From Elysia marginata (lineage: Eukaryota; Mollusca; Gastropoda; Plakobranchidae), in assembly GCA_019649035.1 (NCBI GenBank), contig BMAT01004631.1, positions 68,172-132,171 on the forward strand: a DNA stretch of 64,000 bases, given 5' to 3'. Positions 27,347 through 36,814 of the stretch are shown one piece after another. A program made the position numbers and the translations under genes. The notes beneath the pieces were generated by a model. It was not told the DNA's origin. It saw only the letters and a program-made list of their open reading frames with translations, and did not search any database. Every line of letters starts with the position of its first letter. Positions within the stretch are counted from its first letter, which is position 1.

Positions 27347-27950
27347 CAATTTCTTTTAATCTGACAAATTTTTTTATCCTTAAATCAGGAGCATTTTCAT
27401 AATATTTTAGACCGAAACTAGCACTTCTTAAATATTTTCCAACTTCGTCGCCATTGGGATATTGTTTTTGTAATTGATATTTTAGCCTAGTTACAAATTT
27501 ATCGTAATTGAATTTAAAGGAAAAGATATAAATCAATCTTCCTTCTATGAATCCAGCTACAAGCATGGTTGGGTTTTCTTGTTTATGACGGTCAAGTTTT
27601 TTCCAAGAATAATCTGTGAAATTTCCCCTACCATCTAATTTTTTGTTTCCTCCATTGTTACGAATATTGATATTTTTAGGTTTAGCTTCACAAAACTCTT
27701 TTTTATTGCTAAAAGTTAAGTGTCTGTATCCATTATATCCTATTTTTTCTTCCAATGGTATAAAACCACTTAAATAAACAACTAAAAACTCTCTTAATGT
27801 TGAAGAGTTTTTGTCATTAAAATATTGCGTAATTAAGTCCAACAGGATCGACACAACATTAGATTTAGACTTGGAGTTAAGTAGACTTAAAACATCTCCA
27901 TGATTTTTTGTTCCGTAAGCTTCAATTAACTCTAAAAGATCATTATTCAT
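27327..27950 (-). CDS. Probable type II restriction endonuclease
   Basis: This unidentified protein of 207 residues (220 if the earlier ATG at 27989 is used) is placed as a restriction enzyme by its position, directly downstream of and overlapping a DNA methyltransferase. The start MNNDLLELIEAYG at 27950 overlaps the methylase end by 8 bases and is preferred. A possible PD-(D/E)xK core is seen in EEKIGYNGYRHLTF followed by KKEFCEAKPKNI, with E-A-K as the catalytic triad end, and LDGRGNFTDYSWKKLDRH follows. The last residues (EIDEPCNS) are read from sequence that in another frame belongs to the LRR relic, so the C-terminus may be a product of the junction. The recognition site is unknown. Confidence 0.65.
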   Translation of the reverse strand: MNNDLLELIEAYGTKNHGDVLSLLNSKSKSNVVSILLDLITQYFNDKNSSTLREFLVVYLSGFIPLEEKIGYNGYRHLTFSNKKEFCEAKPKNINIRNNGGNKKLDGRGNFTDYSWKKLDRHKQENPTMLVAGFIEGRLIYIFSFKFNYDKFVTRLKYQLQKQYPNGDEVGKYLRSASFGLKYYENAPDLRIKKFVRLKEIDEPCNS

Positions 27951-28776
27951 TGCGCCACAGACTTTTTTGTTTGGATTTATATTCTCCATTCATTTTTCTT
28001 TGCTTAAAAGTTTTTTCAACTTTATGTAGTGCTATTTCTTTATTAATTTGATGCCTTTCTTTTTCGGCATTATCCAGTCTATTTGAAGCGTATTTTATGT
28101 AGTTTTTGCTGATGTCAATGCCTATGTAATCGTGGTTTAGTAGTTTTGAGGCGACACAAGTTGTCCCACTACCGACATAAGGATCCATTATAATGCCGTG
28201 GCTTTTGTCTTTCATAATTGACAAAATTATTCTGGTTGGTAACCATAATGGAAATGGAGCTGGATGAGGATTTTTATTCTCCGGTGGACTCCTCCAAATC
28301 GAAGTCATTTTAGCATCTTTAGAATTTAATTCTTCCCCTATTTTATTATTTTTAACGGGTTTATAAAGCCAATAAATTCTTTCCTCGATCTGCCAAAACC
28401 TCCATCCTCTAATATTCCCTGCTATTGTTCTATCCCATATAATCTCTTGTCTTATATGCCATTTTGTGTGTCTTAACCAGTCTAGTGGATGATACATTTC
28501 GCCTTTTTCCCATCTCAATTTGTGATTGTAAAAAAACGACCCTCCTTTTTTGGTTGTTCTGTAAATATCATTCAATATTTCTATTTGTTCCCCTTGATAT
28601 TCTTTTTCGTTTTTTTTGTCCTCATAAATATCATAGACAACATTGTCTACCAAACCTCCTTTGTTTTTCTCTTGTTTATTGTAAGGAGGCGATGTAATTC
28701 CCAAATCAATATAATCATTTGGGATTTTTTTTAATATTTCAAGTGTATCTCCTACAAAAAATTTATTTCTATACAT
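27943..28776 (-). CDS. Site-specific DNA methyltransferase, beta class (N4-cytosine or N6-adenine)
   Basis: This amino-methyltransferase has 277 residues. The catalytic motif IV (LGITSPPYNKQ, about 27-37) comes first, and the AdoMet-binding motif I region (MDPYVGSGTTCVASKLL, about 196-212) comes near the C-terminus with GIDISKNYIKYA. This order defines the beta class. TSPPY is more usual for N4-cytosine enzymes, but N6-adenine is possible. The ATG at 28776 is followed closely by the family opening FFVGDTLEILKKIPNDYIDL. It forms a two-gene operon with the downstream nuclease. The pair sits between parE and glyA beside a broken surface-protein gene, which suggests acquisition by transfer. Confidence 0.92.
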   Translation of the reverse strand: MYRNKFFVGDTLEILKKIPNDYIDLGITSPPYNKQEKNKGGLVDNVVYDIYEDKKNEKEYQGEQIEILNDIYRTTKKGGSFFYNHKLRWEKGEMYHPLDWLRHTKWHIRQEIIWDRTIAGNIRGWRFWQIEERIYWLYKPVKNNKIGEELNSKDAKMTSIWRSPPENKNPHPAPFPLWLPTRIILSIMKDKSHGIIMDPYVGSGTTCVASKLLNHDYIGIDISKNYIKYASNRLDNAEKERHQINKEIALHKVEKTFKQRKMNGEYKSKQKSLWRNE

Positions 28777-28913
28777 GTGTAGCTAAATTCCAATAAGCAA
28801 TGTTTGTCACAATCTAATATTTTTTAGGTCTTCCATAGGACAATTACAGACTTTTTGACATACTTAAGGCCTTTTTTTATTCAAATGTAAAATAGCAAGG
28901 CAAGCCCTCTATA

Positions 28914-30185
28914 TTAGTACTGAAATAATGGATAGTCTTTTACCAAGTTTTTTACCCTCTGCCCTACTTTGTTTATGATTTTATTGTCATCGATGTTCCG
29001 AATCACCTCATCTATACACTCTACAATGATTTCCATCTCGGTTTCGTTCAATCCTCGAGTCGTCATAGCGGCACTACCTATTCTTATCCCGGAAGTAATA
29101 AAAGGGCTTTTGTCATCAAAAGGGACCATATTTTTGTTTAGAGTGATATGAGCCTTGCCCAAAACCTGCTCTGCTTTTTTGCCCGATATACCCTTATTTC
29201 TAAGGTCTATTAATATCATATGGTTGTCTGTGCCATCTGAAACAATGTTGTAATCTCTATCTATAAAATGGTTTGCAAGTATTTTGGCATTTTTTTGGAC
29301 TCGTCTAGCATAAATCTCAAACTTGTCCGAAAGTGCCTCTAGAAAGCAGACGGCTTTACCCGCAATAGAATGCCCCAAAGGACCACCCTGCCCTCCGGGA
29401 AATACGGCACTATCCAGTATAGAAGACATTTTCCTTGTCTGTCCTTTGTTGTTTTTTAAACCAAAAGGGTTCTCGAAGTCTTTTCCCAAAATGATAAGCC
29501 CTCCCCTAGCCCCTCTAAGTGTTTTATGTGTTGTAGTCGTAACAACATGACAATGGGGAACGGGATCATTTAACAAACCCTTGACAATAAGACCACAAGG
29601 ATGTGCAATATCTGCCCACAAGAAAGCACCAATGCTGTCAGCTATTTCTCTAAATTTTTTGTATTCTATATCACGGGAATATGAAGATGCCCCTGCTATA
29701 ATCATTTTGGGGTTTTCTCTCTGGGCAATTTCATTAATAGTCTCATAGTTAAGCCTCCCCGTTTCCTTTTCCACCCCGTAAAATACAGGCTTGTAAAACT
29801 TCCCTGAAAAACTCACGGGAGAGCCATGTGTGAGGTGTCCTCCGTGAGACAAATCAAACCCTAAAACTTTATCGCCAATCTCCAAAAATGAATGATAAAT
29901 AGCTGCGTTTGCCTGAGAGCCACTATGAGGTTGCACATTTACCCACTCTGCGTTAAACAATTCCTTTGCCCTATCTATTGCCAATTGCTCTATTTCATCC
30001 ACTACCTGACAACCTCCATAATATCTCCTACCGGGGTAGCCTTCTGCATATTTATTTGTCAAAACTGATCCAGTGGCCTTCATCACATAGGGACTCACAA
30101 AGTTTTCGGAGGCTATTAATTCTAAGCCTGATAGTTGTCTTTCGTACTCTTTTTCTATCAAGTCAAATAAAATGGAATCTTTCAT
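28914..30185 (-). CDS. glyA: Serine hydroxymethyltransferase
   Basis: This PLP enzyme interconverts serine and glycine and loads one-carbon units onto tetrahydrofolate. Its 423 residues match the family. Visible are [26 protein letters not shown], the PLP lysine in [16 protein letters not shown] (about residue 225) and [18 protein letters not shown]. The start is ATG. A perfect -7 box lies at 30213-30220. It stands alone on the minus strand between the restriction genes and DUF2797. Confidence 0.97.
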   Translation of the reverse strand: MKDSILFDLIEKEYERQLSGLELIASENFVSPYVMKATGSVLTNKYAEGYPGRRYYGGCQVVDEIEQLAIDRAKELFNAEWVNVQPHSGSQANAAIYHSFLEIGDKVLGFDLSHGGHLTHGSPVSFSGKFYKPVFYGVEKETGRLNYETINEIAQRENPKMIIAGASSYSRDIEYKKFREIADSIGAFLWADIAHPCGLIVKGLLNDPVPHCHVVTTTTHKTLRGARGGLIILGKDFENPFGLKNNKGQTRKMSSILDSAVFPGGQGGPLGHSIAGKAVCFLEALSDKFEIYARRVQKNAKILANHFIDRDYNIVSDGTDNHMILIDLRNKGISGKKAEQVLGKAHITLNKNMVPFDDKSPFITSGIRIGSAAMTTRGLNETEMEIIVECIDEVIRNIDDNKIINKVGQRVKNLVKDYPLFQY

Positions 30186-30212
30186 CTATTTATGCTATTT
30201 ATAAAAGCTCTA

Positions 30213-30220
30213 CAAATTTA
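30213..30220 (-). promoter_or_regulatory. -7 box of glyA
   Basis: The minus strand reads TAAATTTG, a full match to TAnnTTTG, with a predicted start near 30206 and a leader of about 20 bases. The -33 element is not clear. Confidence 0.5.
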
Positions 30221-30297
30221 GATATTTTGCCACAGGGATTTTTCCCTCAAAGGGTTTTTATAAAGAAAAAAATCATCAACATAATAAAAGATAATAC

Positions 30298-31095
30298 CTA
30301 GCGAAGTAATTCCATATTGACAATTTTCCCTTCATTGTTTCTTATGTTGCAAACCGTGTCATCTTCAAATATCCAATACTGTCCTTTTATGCCCCTTAGA
30401 ATGCCCTCAAAAGTAGGTTTTTTTTCAAAGTTTAGTGGAGTGGCTATGACGGGCAACTTTTCGACAGGGTAATTAATTTTAACAGATTCTGAGCCTTCTA
30501 AAAAATAAGGAACAAAGTCCCTGTTTATTAGTTTCTTTGCCTCTTTCTCTTGGCTTTCTAGAGAAATTTCGACTTCATTTTCTGTGAGCATTTTCCTCCA
30601 ATTTGTTTTATCAGAAAATCTTTGTTTTAGGGTAACTTCTACCACTCCCGCCAAATATCTATTGGGTGTTTCTAATATAGGCTTTGCCAGAGTAGCGCCT
30701 TGGTCTATCCATCGGGTGGGGATTTGTTGCTTCCTAGTAACACCTACCTTGATTCCTCCAGAGTTGGCTAAATACACAATATGAGGCTGTAACTGCACCT
30801 GCTTTTCATATTCCAAATCTCTATCCTCCACCCCTCTATGGGCTTTGCTCAGTTCCGGTTTAGTGATCCAAGAGGCCGTTTGCGGTGCTTCAAAAAAGCA
30901 TTTTTTACAAAATCCCTGCCTGAATATAGGTATTTTATTAGAACAATTGAGACATTTATAACCGCTATACTCTAGCCTTATTTTCTTGCCTATAAGCTGG
31001 TTTACAATGATAAAGTCGCTCTCCAAATCCATATAATACTGCACGGGGGTCCGCCATTCTGTTATCATTTTTTTAAGCAGGACGGTAAATTTCAC
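30298..31095 (-). CDS. DUF2797 zinc-finger protein
   Basis: This DUF2797 family protein, of unknown function, has about 265 residues from the GTG at 31095. A four-cysteine zinc finger is seen in CLNCSNKIPIFRQGFCKKC. It is followed by the conserved ELSKAHRGVEDRDLEYEKQV, QPHIVYLANSGGIKVGVTRK and PTRWIDQGATLA, which has some resemblance to GIY-YIG-type folds. The open frame runs to an ATG at 31140, but the family normally begins with a short segment before the LLKKM sequence. That matches the GTG at 31095, and a -7 promoter box lies at 31118-31125, inside the longer version. The GTG start is therefore preferred. Confidence 0.85.
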   Translation of the reverse strand: MKFTVLLKKMITEWRTPVQYYMDLESDFIIVNQLIGKKIRLEYSGYKCLNCSNKIPIFRQGFCKKCFFEAPQTASWITKPELSKAHRGVEDRDLEYEKQVQLQPHIVYLANSGGIKVGVTRKQQIPTRWIDQGATLAKPILETPNRYLAGVVEVTLKQRFSDKTNWRKMLTENEVEISLESQEKEAKKLINRDFVPYFLEGSESVKINYPVEKLPVIATPLNFEKKPTFEGILRGIKGQYWIFEDDTVCNIRNNEGKIVNMELLR

Positions 31096-31106
31096 TTGCT
31101 GTTTCT

Positions 31107-31114
31107 TATTTTTG
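31107..31114 (+). promoter_or_regulatory. -7 box of the GH3 gene
   Basis: TATTTTTG matches TAnnTTTG; predicted start of transcription is near 31121, about 12 bases before the preferred start codon at 31133. It lies three bases from the opposing -7 box of DUF2797. Confidence 0.5.
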
Positions 31115-31117
31115 CTA

Positions 31118-31125
31118 CAAAAGTA
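31118..31125 (-). promoter_or_regulatory. -7 box of the DUF2797 gene
   Basis: The minus strand reads TACTTTTG, a full match; predicted start near 31111, about 16 bases before the GTG at 31095. The two opposing boxes overlap each other's melted region. Confidence 0.5.
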
Positions 31126-31132
31126 TACAAAA

Positions 31133-32647
31133 TTGTCCATCCCTATCTTTCATTCGATAGCCTCGTGGTTTTTAAAAAAGAGATACTACCAAATAGAGCT
31201 ATTCCTAAAATACCCCCAAGAGGTACAGCTGGATGTCCTAAACAAACTGATTTACACCTCAAAAAAAACAGAGATAGGTAAGCTGTATGAGTTTAGCACC
31301 ATTACAGGGTATAATAACTTTAAAGACCGGATCCCCGTAAAAACTTACGAAGATATTGAACCTCTAATTACCAGAGCGAGAAAGGGAGAGAAAAATATTT
31401 TTTGGGTGGGAGCCATCAAATGGTTTGCCAAAAGTAGTGGCACAACCAATGACAAAAGCAAATATATCCCCTTAAGTAGCGAGAGCTTGGAGGGTTGCCA
31501 TTACAAGTCAGGAAAAGACCTATTATGTCTATACCTCTATAATAACGAAGGCTCAAAACTATTTACAGGAAAAAACCTGCGACTGGGTGGAAGCAAAGAA
31601 CTATACGAAGACAACGGCACCTACTTTGGGGACTTATCTTCCATACTGATAGACAATATGCCCCTATGGGCGGAGTTTAGAAGTACACCAGGAAGTAAAA
31701 TTTCACTAATGAAGGAATGGGAAAGCAAAATGCGAGCCATTGTCTGCAAATGTATCCCAGAAAATGTAACAAGTATAGCTGGTGTCCCCTCCTGGATGTT
31801 GGTTTTACTAAATAAAGTCGTTGAAGAATCTAAGCATAAAAACTTATTGGAATTGTGGAAAAACGCAGAGGTTTACTTCCATGGAGGGATTAGCTTTGAC
31901 CCTTACAGAGAGCAATATTATAAGCTATTTCCAAGTGAGCGTTTCAAATATTACGAAGTTTACAATGCTTCCGAAGGATTTTTTGCCATTCAAGATAGGA
32001 ATGACGCTGATGATATGTTGCTCATGCTGGACTACGGTATTTTTTATGAATTTATCCCTATGGATACCTTTAGAGAGTTTACATACAACGCTATTCCGCT
32101 ATGGGAGGTAGAAATAAATAAAAATTATGCTATTGTCATCACTACCAATTCTGGACTTTGGAGGTATCTTTTGGGGGATACGGTTCGTTTTACTTCCATA
32201 AAACCTCATAGGGTAAAAATTACAGGTAGAACCAAACACTTTATCAATGCTTTTGGGGAAGAAGTAATAGTAGAGAATACAGACGCAGCGATCATGTATG
32301 CTTGTAAAGAAAGCGATTGTGAAGTAGTAGAATATACCGTTGCGCCGATCTTTATGCAAGGGCAAAAAAGCGGTGGACACGAATGGCTCATTGAGTTTAA
32401 AAAAACACCCGATGATATGTTGTATTTCTCCAAGATACTGGACAAATCATTAAAATCTCTAAATTCTGACTATGAAGCCAAAAGGTATAAAAATATGACA
32501 CTCTCCTTTCCAAAAATCAATATTGCTAAAGAGGGCTTGTTTTACAAATGGCTCAAAGAAAATGGAAAACTAGGGGGACAACATAAAGTCCCTAGATTGT
32601 ATAATTCTAGAAAGTACATAGAACGCCTATTAGCTTTTAATCATTAA
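31133..32647 (+). CDS. GH3-family acyl-adenylating protein
   Basis: This is a GH3 (auxin-responsive-promoter type) member of the adenylate-forming superfamily; plant relatives join amino acids to acyl substrates. The bacterial substrate is unknown. It has about 504 residues. The ATP-binding motif is WFAKSSGTTNDKSKYIP, and further family blocks are LRLGGSKELYEDNGTYFGDL, SIAGVPSWMLVLL, YFHGGISFDPYREQYY, YNASEGFFAIQD and TNSGLWRYLLGDTVRF. The frame begins at a TTG at 31112, but flavobacterial relatives begin close to SIPIFHSIASWFLKKR. This corresponds to a TTG at 31133 and agrees with the promoter position. No ATG is available near the start. Confidence 0.88.
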   Translation: MSIPIFHSIASWFLKKRYYQIELFLKYPQEVQLDVLNKLIYTSKKTEIGKLYEFSTITGYNNFKDRIPVKTYEDIEPLITRARKGEKNIFWVGAIKWFAKSSGTTNDKSKYIPLSSESLEGCHYKSGKDLLCLYLYNNEGSKLFTGKNLRLGGSKELYEDNGTYFGDLSSILIDNMPLWAEFRSTPGSKISLMKEWESKMRAIVCKCIPENVTSIAGVPSWMLVLLNKVVEESKHKNLLELWKNAEVYFHGGISFDPYREQYYKLFPSERFKYYEVYNASEGFFAIQDRNDADDMLLMLDYGIFYEFIPMDTFREFTYNAIPLWEVEINKNYAIVITTNSGLWRYLLGDTVRFTSIKPHRVKITGRTKHFINAFGEEVIVENTDAAIMYACKESDCEVVEYTVAPIFMQGQKSGGHEWLIEFKKTPDDMLYFSKILDKSLKSLNSDYEAKRYKNMTLSFPKINIAKEGLFYKWLKENGKLGGQHKVPRLYNSRKYIERLLAFNH

Positions 32648-32706
32648 ATATGTTTTTTCTCGTTAAAAAATCATTTCGTAAAGAGAAATATTTATGTCTT
32701 TTTTAA

Positions 32707-35193
32707 ATGAATGAAGGATGCGTGCGTATCAATATCCTCAATATGTTATTTTTTATAGGGTCTATTCTGTTTTTTTGGAGTATTTCAGCCCAGCAGATAG
32801 GTTCTAAAATTAAGGGCTATGTACTTGATGCCAGTGATGAGATTCCTCTATTTGGTGTGGCAGTTCTCATAAAAGGTAGCGAAAAGAGTATAGGCGTGAC
32901 TACCGACGAAGAAGGAAGGTTTGAAATAGATGTGCCAATAGGAGATAATAATTTAATATTCAAATACTTAGGGTACAAAACACACATTAGCACTATAAAA
33001 AACTACTCGGGAAGGACGGAGGAAGTTATCATCAAGATGAAGGCATCTCTCAACAAACTAAATGAAATAGTTGTGAAACCAAAACAAAGGAGAGATGAAG
33101 CCGTGAATACGATGTCCCTTACCAATTCAATTGCGTTTGATACCGAGTTGACCGAACGATTTGCAAGCACTTTTGGAGATCCATCTAGAATGGTAACCTC
33201 ATTTGCAGGGGTAACCTCTGCAAACGAACAGCGTAATGACATCGTTGTGAGGGGAAATACCTCACAAGGTTTGCTGTGGAGACTAGAGGGTATCAACATA
33301 CCTAATCCTAACCATTTCTCTAGCGATGGGGCTACCGGCGGAGGTGTGTCTCTCTTAAATCCCGATTTGATAAAAAAGTCTGACTTCTTCCTTTCTGCAT
33401 TTTTGCCAGAGTATGGTAATGCGACATCAGGGGTTTTTGACATAACGCTACGGGAGGGAAACTACAAAAAGACAGAAGGAAAAGTGAAGTTGGGTTTTAC
33501 AGGCTTAGAATTAGGTTTTCAAGGACCTTTCAACAAAAACGATAAAAGCTCCTTTATCTTTGCCTACCGATATTCTATTCCCCAAATATTAAACCTTTTA
33601 GGAATACCTGTCGTTCCAGGCGCTGTTCCAAAGTATCAAGACTTGACATTTAAATTTACCATGCCCCGTTTAAAGTGGGACAAAATTACCCTTTGGGGAA
33701 TAGGTGGCATATCTGAAATTGACCTCTTAGAAAAAAACCTAAAGGGAACCAATAGATACGGATACACAGGTACTTCAAAACCCAATACCAATACTTACTA
33801 CAACTCTAAAGTCGCTATGGTGGGGCTAAACCACACCCATTTTTTTAGGAATATTCACAAGGTGAAAACAGCTTTTATGTTGTCTTATTCTGGTAATAGT
33901 ACAGATGTCTATGATATTAAGGATACCCGCGAGGATAGAAACTTTTACAATTTGGAGTCTATTCAGTACAAAATATCTGCAAAGTCAGAGTATCTCGGTA
34001 AGATAGACAATAAAACCAGTTACAAGACCGGGCTGTATATAGACATATTGGGAACCTTTATGAAGGAAAAAATTTATCGCGACCAATCATCACCTAAAAC
34101 TTACAATACCCTGAGAAATATAGACCAATTTGGTTTGGTTACCGCGCAACCCTATGCGCAGGTTACACACAGAACGCGCAGTAACTTTTCTCTAACCGGT
34201 GGGCTAAACCTCTTGTATTTTAGCCTGACAAATAATCTTGGGATAGACCCCAGAGTAAACTTGTCTTGGAATGCCTCAGAGTCTCTAACACTAAATTTCG
34301 GATATGGACTGCATCATAAAACACAACCTCTGCTCTCGTATTATATAGAAAAACCCACTAAAAAGAGCGAGATGCAACCCAATGGCGAAATTACCAACAG
34401 AAATCTAAAATTGAGCAGAAACCAACACTTAGTTTTCGGAACAAGTTGGCAAGTACTAAATGACCTGAGAATTGGCGCAGATGTCTATTATCAATATTTG
34501 GATAACATCCCTATTTCCAAAGACAGTTCATTTCTCAATACTGAATCAAACGGTATACGCGTAGGAGGTCAAAATCCTATCAACCCGAGTGTTTATTCTA
34601 TACTAAATACTTCTAACAGAAGTTTCCACTTGCAGGTTCCCTATGATTTAATAAACGCGGGCACAGGCAGAAATTACGGCGTGGAAATTACGCTAGACAA
34701 AAGTTTTTCTAAAGGCTACTATATACTCTTTACAAGCTCATTTTTTGATTCTAAATACAAAGCTATAGATGGTATAGAGCGTAATACCACTCAAAACCTG
34801 AAATACATTACAAATCTGTCTCTTGGATATGAATACGGCTTGATAAAAAGACCAAGATTAGACTGGGTAGTAAATGTAGACTCGAAAATAACACTCAAAG
34901 GCGGACAACCTTATAGAGGCATATTAAAAGATGAGTCAAAACAGTATGTGGTATATGACGACAAAAATATTTACAAAAACAGGCTAGAACCCTACAAAAA
35001 TGTCAATCTCAAAATAGGAAGCAGGATAAACTTTCCAAAAACTTCACATGTCCTATATGTAGACTTTAAAAACATATTTGACTTCAATAATGTATTTGAC
35101 TATAACTGGCAGGTCAAAAATGAAAAACTCATAGAACAAAAAGTCCTACAACCGCCATTCCTATGGGTGTTGACTTATAAATTTATTTTTTGA
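32707..35193 (+). CDS. TonB-dependent outer-membrane receptor
   Basis: This is an 828-residue receptor for energy-coupled uptake across the outer membrane; the ligand is unknown. After a signal (MLFFIGSILFFWSISAQ, about 13-29), a carboxypeptidase-regulatory-like domain covers about 33-115 (GYVLDASDEIPLFGVAVLIK, VTTDEEGRFEIDVP). A plug domain follows (DPSRMVTSFAGV, NDIVVRGNTSQGLLWRLEGI) and then the barrel, ending in a terminal phenylalanine (WVLTYKFIF). The LWRLEGINIPNPNHF motif is common in receptors without a SusD partner, and no susD-like gene is adjacent. The start is ATG. It follows the GH3 gene by 59 bases. Confidence 0.92.
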   Translation: MNEGCVRINILNMLFFIGSILFFWSISAQQIGSKIKGYVLDASDEIPLFGVAVLIKGSEKSIGVTTDEEGRFEIDVPIGDNNLIFKYLGYKTHISTIKNYSGRTEEVIIKMKASLNKLNEIVVKPKQRRDEAVNTMSLTNSIAFDTELTERFASTFGDPSRMVTSFAGVTSANEQRNDIVVRGNTSQGLLWRLEGINIPNPNHFSSDGATGGGVSLLNPDLIKKSDFFLSAFLPEYGNATSGVFDITLREGNYKKTEGKVKLGFTGLELGFQGPFNKNDKSSFIFAYRYSIPQILNLLGIPVVPGAVPKYQDLTFKFTMPRLKWDKITLWGIGGISEIDLLEKNLKGTNRYGYTGTSKPNTNTYYNSKVAMVGLNHTHFFRNIHKVKTAFMLSYSGNSTDVYDIKDTREDRNFYNLESIQYKISAKSEYLGKIDNKTSYKTGLYIDILGTFMKEKIYRDQSSPKTYNTLRNIDQFGLVTAQPYAQVTHRTRSNFSLTGGLNLLYFSLTNNLGIDPRVNLSWNASESLTLNFGYGLHHKTQPLLSYYIEKPTKKSEMQPNGEITNRNLKLSRNQHLVFGTSWQVLNDLRIGADVYYQYLDNIPISKDSSFLNTESNGIRVGGQNPINPSVYSILNTSNRSFHLQVPYDLINAGTGRNYGVEITLDKSFSKGYYILFTSSFFDSKYKAIDGIERNTTQNLKYITNLSLGYEYGLIKRPRLDWVVNVDSKITLKGGQPYRGILKDESKQYVVYDDKNIYKNRLEPYKNVNLKIGSRINFPKTSHVLYVDFKNIFDFNNVFDYNWQVKNEKLIEQKVLQPPFLWVLTYKFIF

Positions 35194-35520
35194 AGCCGAG
35201 TTCAGTACTATTCTTTTGCCTTTTATTCTGTTACAAGAAGATAACCAAAAACACTTTACATGATATTCATTCACAACAAAGATATGCAATGCACCATTTG
35301 AAAAATAGAACTGACCAAAAATAGAACTTATAATCTAAGTACAACCGAAAGTATAAAAAACTTAGGCTTCCAAACGAAAATTGAGTTAGTCTATAAAATA
35401 TTTTTCCGATTAGTCGCACTTGCTTGTCTTAATGTGTATTTTTGAGAAAAGATTTGTCAATATTGGATTTGATAAAAAAAGTGATTAGATTGTACTCCTA
35501 ATTTTTTATAAGATATATAA
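35194..35520. other. Spacer with no intact gene
   Basis: No coding region, RNA gene or clear promoter is seen in these 327 bases. A plus-strand frame of about 40 codons ending near 35444 (NLSTTESIKNLGFQTKIELV) vaguely recalls the C-terminus of sugar epimerases, but it is too short to call. Confidence 0.5.
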
Positions 35521-35913
35521 ATGGGGACAGAGAAGGAACATATTTGTATGGAGTTTGATGTGCATTCTTCTATCCATATTCTGTATGGATTTATTTCTAC
35601 TTCTTCCGGTCTATCAGAGTGGTTTGCGGACAATGTAGATTCTACCGATGGGAATATCTATCGTTTTTACTGGGATGGCTCTGAAGAGGTAGCACAATTG
35701 CTAGAAAAAGAACCAGAAAAAATGGTGAAATTCCAGTGGGAGTCAGATAGGGGAACGGACTACTTTTTTAAGATGGAGATAGCAGTGGACAAAATTACTG
35801 ATGATGTGTCCTTGATTATTACCGACTTTTCCAAACATGGAGAGCAGGAGAGCACGAAATTGTATTGGACGAATTTGATTGAAAACCTGAGACATTCTCT
35901 AGGGTCAGTTTGA
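35521..35913 (+). CDS. START/SRPBCC-like protein
   Basis: This 130-residue protein has the look of the AHSA1/START-like superfamily, hydrophobic-cavity proteins of uncertain role: HSSIHILYGFISTSSGLSEW near the N-terminus, FYWDGSEEVAQLLEKEPEKM in the middle and a C-terminal helix WTNLIENLRHSLGS. In other Flavobacteriia a START-like protein commonly sits directly before an aminotransferase class IV gene, and the same order holds here with a 6-base spacer. The function is unknown. Confidence 0.85.
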   Translation: MGTEKEHICMEFDVHSSIHILYGFISTSSGLSEWFADNVDSTDGNIYRFYWDGSEEVAQLLEKEPEKMVKFQWESDRGTDYFFKMEIAVDKITDDVSLIITDFSKHGEQESTKLYWTNLIENLRHSLGSV

Positions 35914-35919
35914 TTTTGA

Positions 35920-36762
35920 ATGATAAACTTTAACGGGACTTTCTCAGACAATTCGAGTTTTATATCAGTCCATAATAGGGGTCTCAATTATGGGGACTCT
36001 GTTTTTGAAACAGTTAGGGTACAAGACGGAAAAGTCTTGTTTTGGGAGGACCATTATTTTAGGTTAATGGCTTCTATGAGGATAATGAGAATGGAGATTC
36101 CTACCTCTTTCACTCCTGAATTTTTAGAATCTCAAATATTACAAACCACTCATAGAAACTTTCAGAAGGTTCAATTAGTTAGGGCAAAACTTCTAGTTTT
36201 TAGAGATTCCGAAGGTCTATACATGCCGGATAAAAACGAGATTGGGTATTTTATTTCATGTAAGGAATTAGATAGGGATAAATCATTCAAAATGCCCTAT
36301 CTGGTGGATGTGTTTCGCTATCATTTCGTTTCTAAAGGATTGATATCCAACATCAAAACAACCAATAGATATATTAATGTGATAGCTTCGGTGTACGCGA
36401 AGGAGAATGAGTTAGACAACTATTTGTTGCTAAACCAAGATAAAAAAGTTGTAGAGGCAATTAACGCAAATATTTTTCTTGTAAAAGATAATCAAATTAT
36501 AACGCCTCCTCTTTCAGAGGGTTGTATCAACGGTGTGATGAGGAAACAGATTATCCAAGTGGTAGAGAAGAGTCATATTTATAAATTTGAAGAGAAACCC
36601 ATAAGCCCATTTGATGTCCACAAGGCAGATGAGCTATTTCTGACAAATGTAGTACAGGGTATAGTACCTGTAACCCATTATAAAAAAACGTCCTTTAGAA
36701 TATCAATTTCAGATCAGTTAATAGACCTAGTAATTGAAAGTACTATGGCTAAATCTGATTAG
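35920..36762 (+). CDS. Aminotransferase class IV, probable 4-amino-4-deoxychorismate lyase
   Basis: This fold-type IV PLP enzyme has 280 residues. Conserved features are HNRGLNYGDSVFETVRVQDG (about 20-39), the PLP lysine in SNIKTTNRYINV (about residue 149), the glutamate region VVEAINANIFLV and the phosphate-binding SEGCINGVMRKQI. The family includes aminodeoxychorismate lyase (PabC, folate synthesis), branched-chain aminotransferase and D-alanine transaminase. The size and the presence of folP and folK elsewhere in the window make PabC plausible, but sequence alone does not settle it. Confidence 0.85.
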   Translation: MINFNGTFSDNSSFISVHNRGLNYGDSVFETVRVQDGKVLFWEDHYFRLMASMRIMRMEIPTSFTPEFLESQILQTTHRNFQKVQLVRAKLLVFRDSEGLYMPDKNEIGYFISCKELDRDKSFKMPYLVDVFRYHFVSKGLISNIKTTNRYINVIASVYAKENELDNYLLLNQDKKVVEAINANIFLVKDNQIITPPLSEGCINGVMRKQIIQVVEKSHIYKFEEKPISPFDVHKADELFLTNVVQGIVPVTHYKKTSFRISISDQLIDLVIESTMAKSD

Positions 36763-36778
36763 AATAAATAAAAAGTAT

Positions 36779-36808
36779 TTTGTATTCTACCTTACTAATG
36801 TAACTTTG
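36779..36808 (+). promoter_or_regulatory. Promoter of the DUF6787 gene
   Basis: TTTG (36779-36782), 18 bases, then TAACTTTG (36801-36808). Predicted transcription start falls within a few bases of the ATG at 36815, so the transcript may be leaderless or nearly so. Confidence 0.65.
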
Positions 36809-36814
36809 CAGGAT

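Noticed and set aside
35320-35444. C-terminal relic of a nucleotide-sugar epimerase
   Set aside because: Only about 40 codons (SIKNLGFQTKIEL) resemble the family; the match is too short and no upstream part was found.
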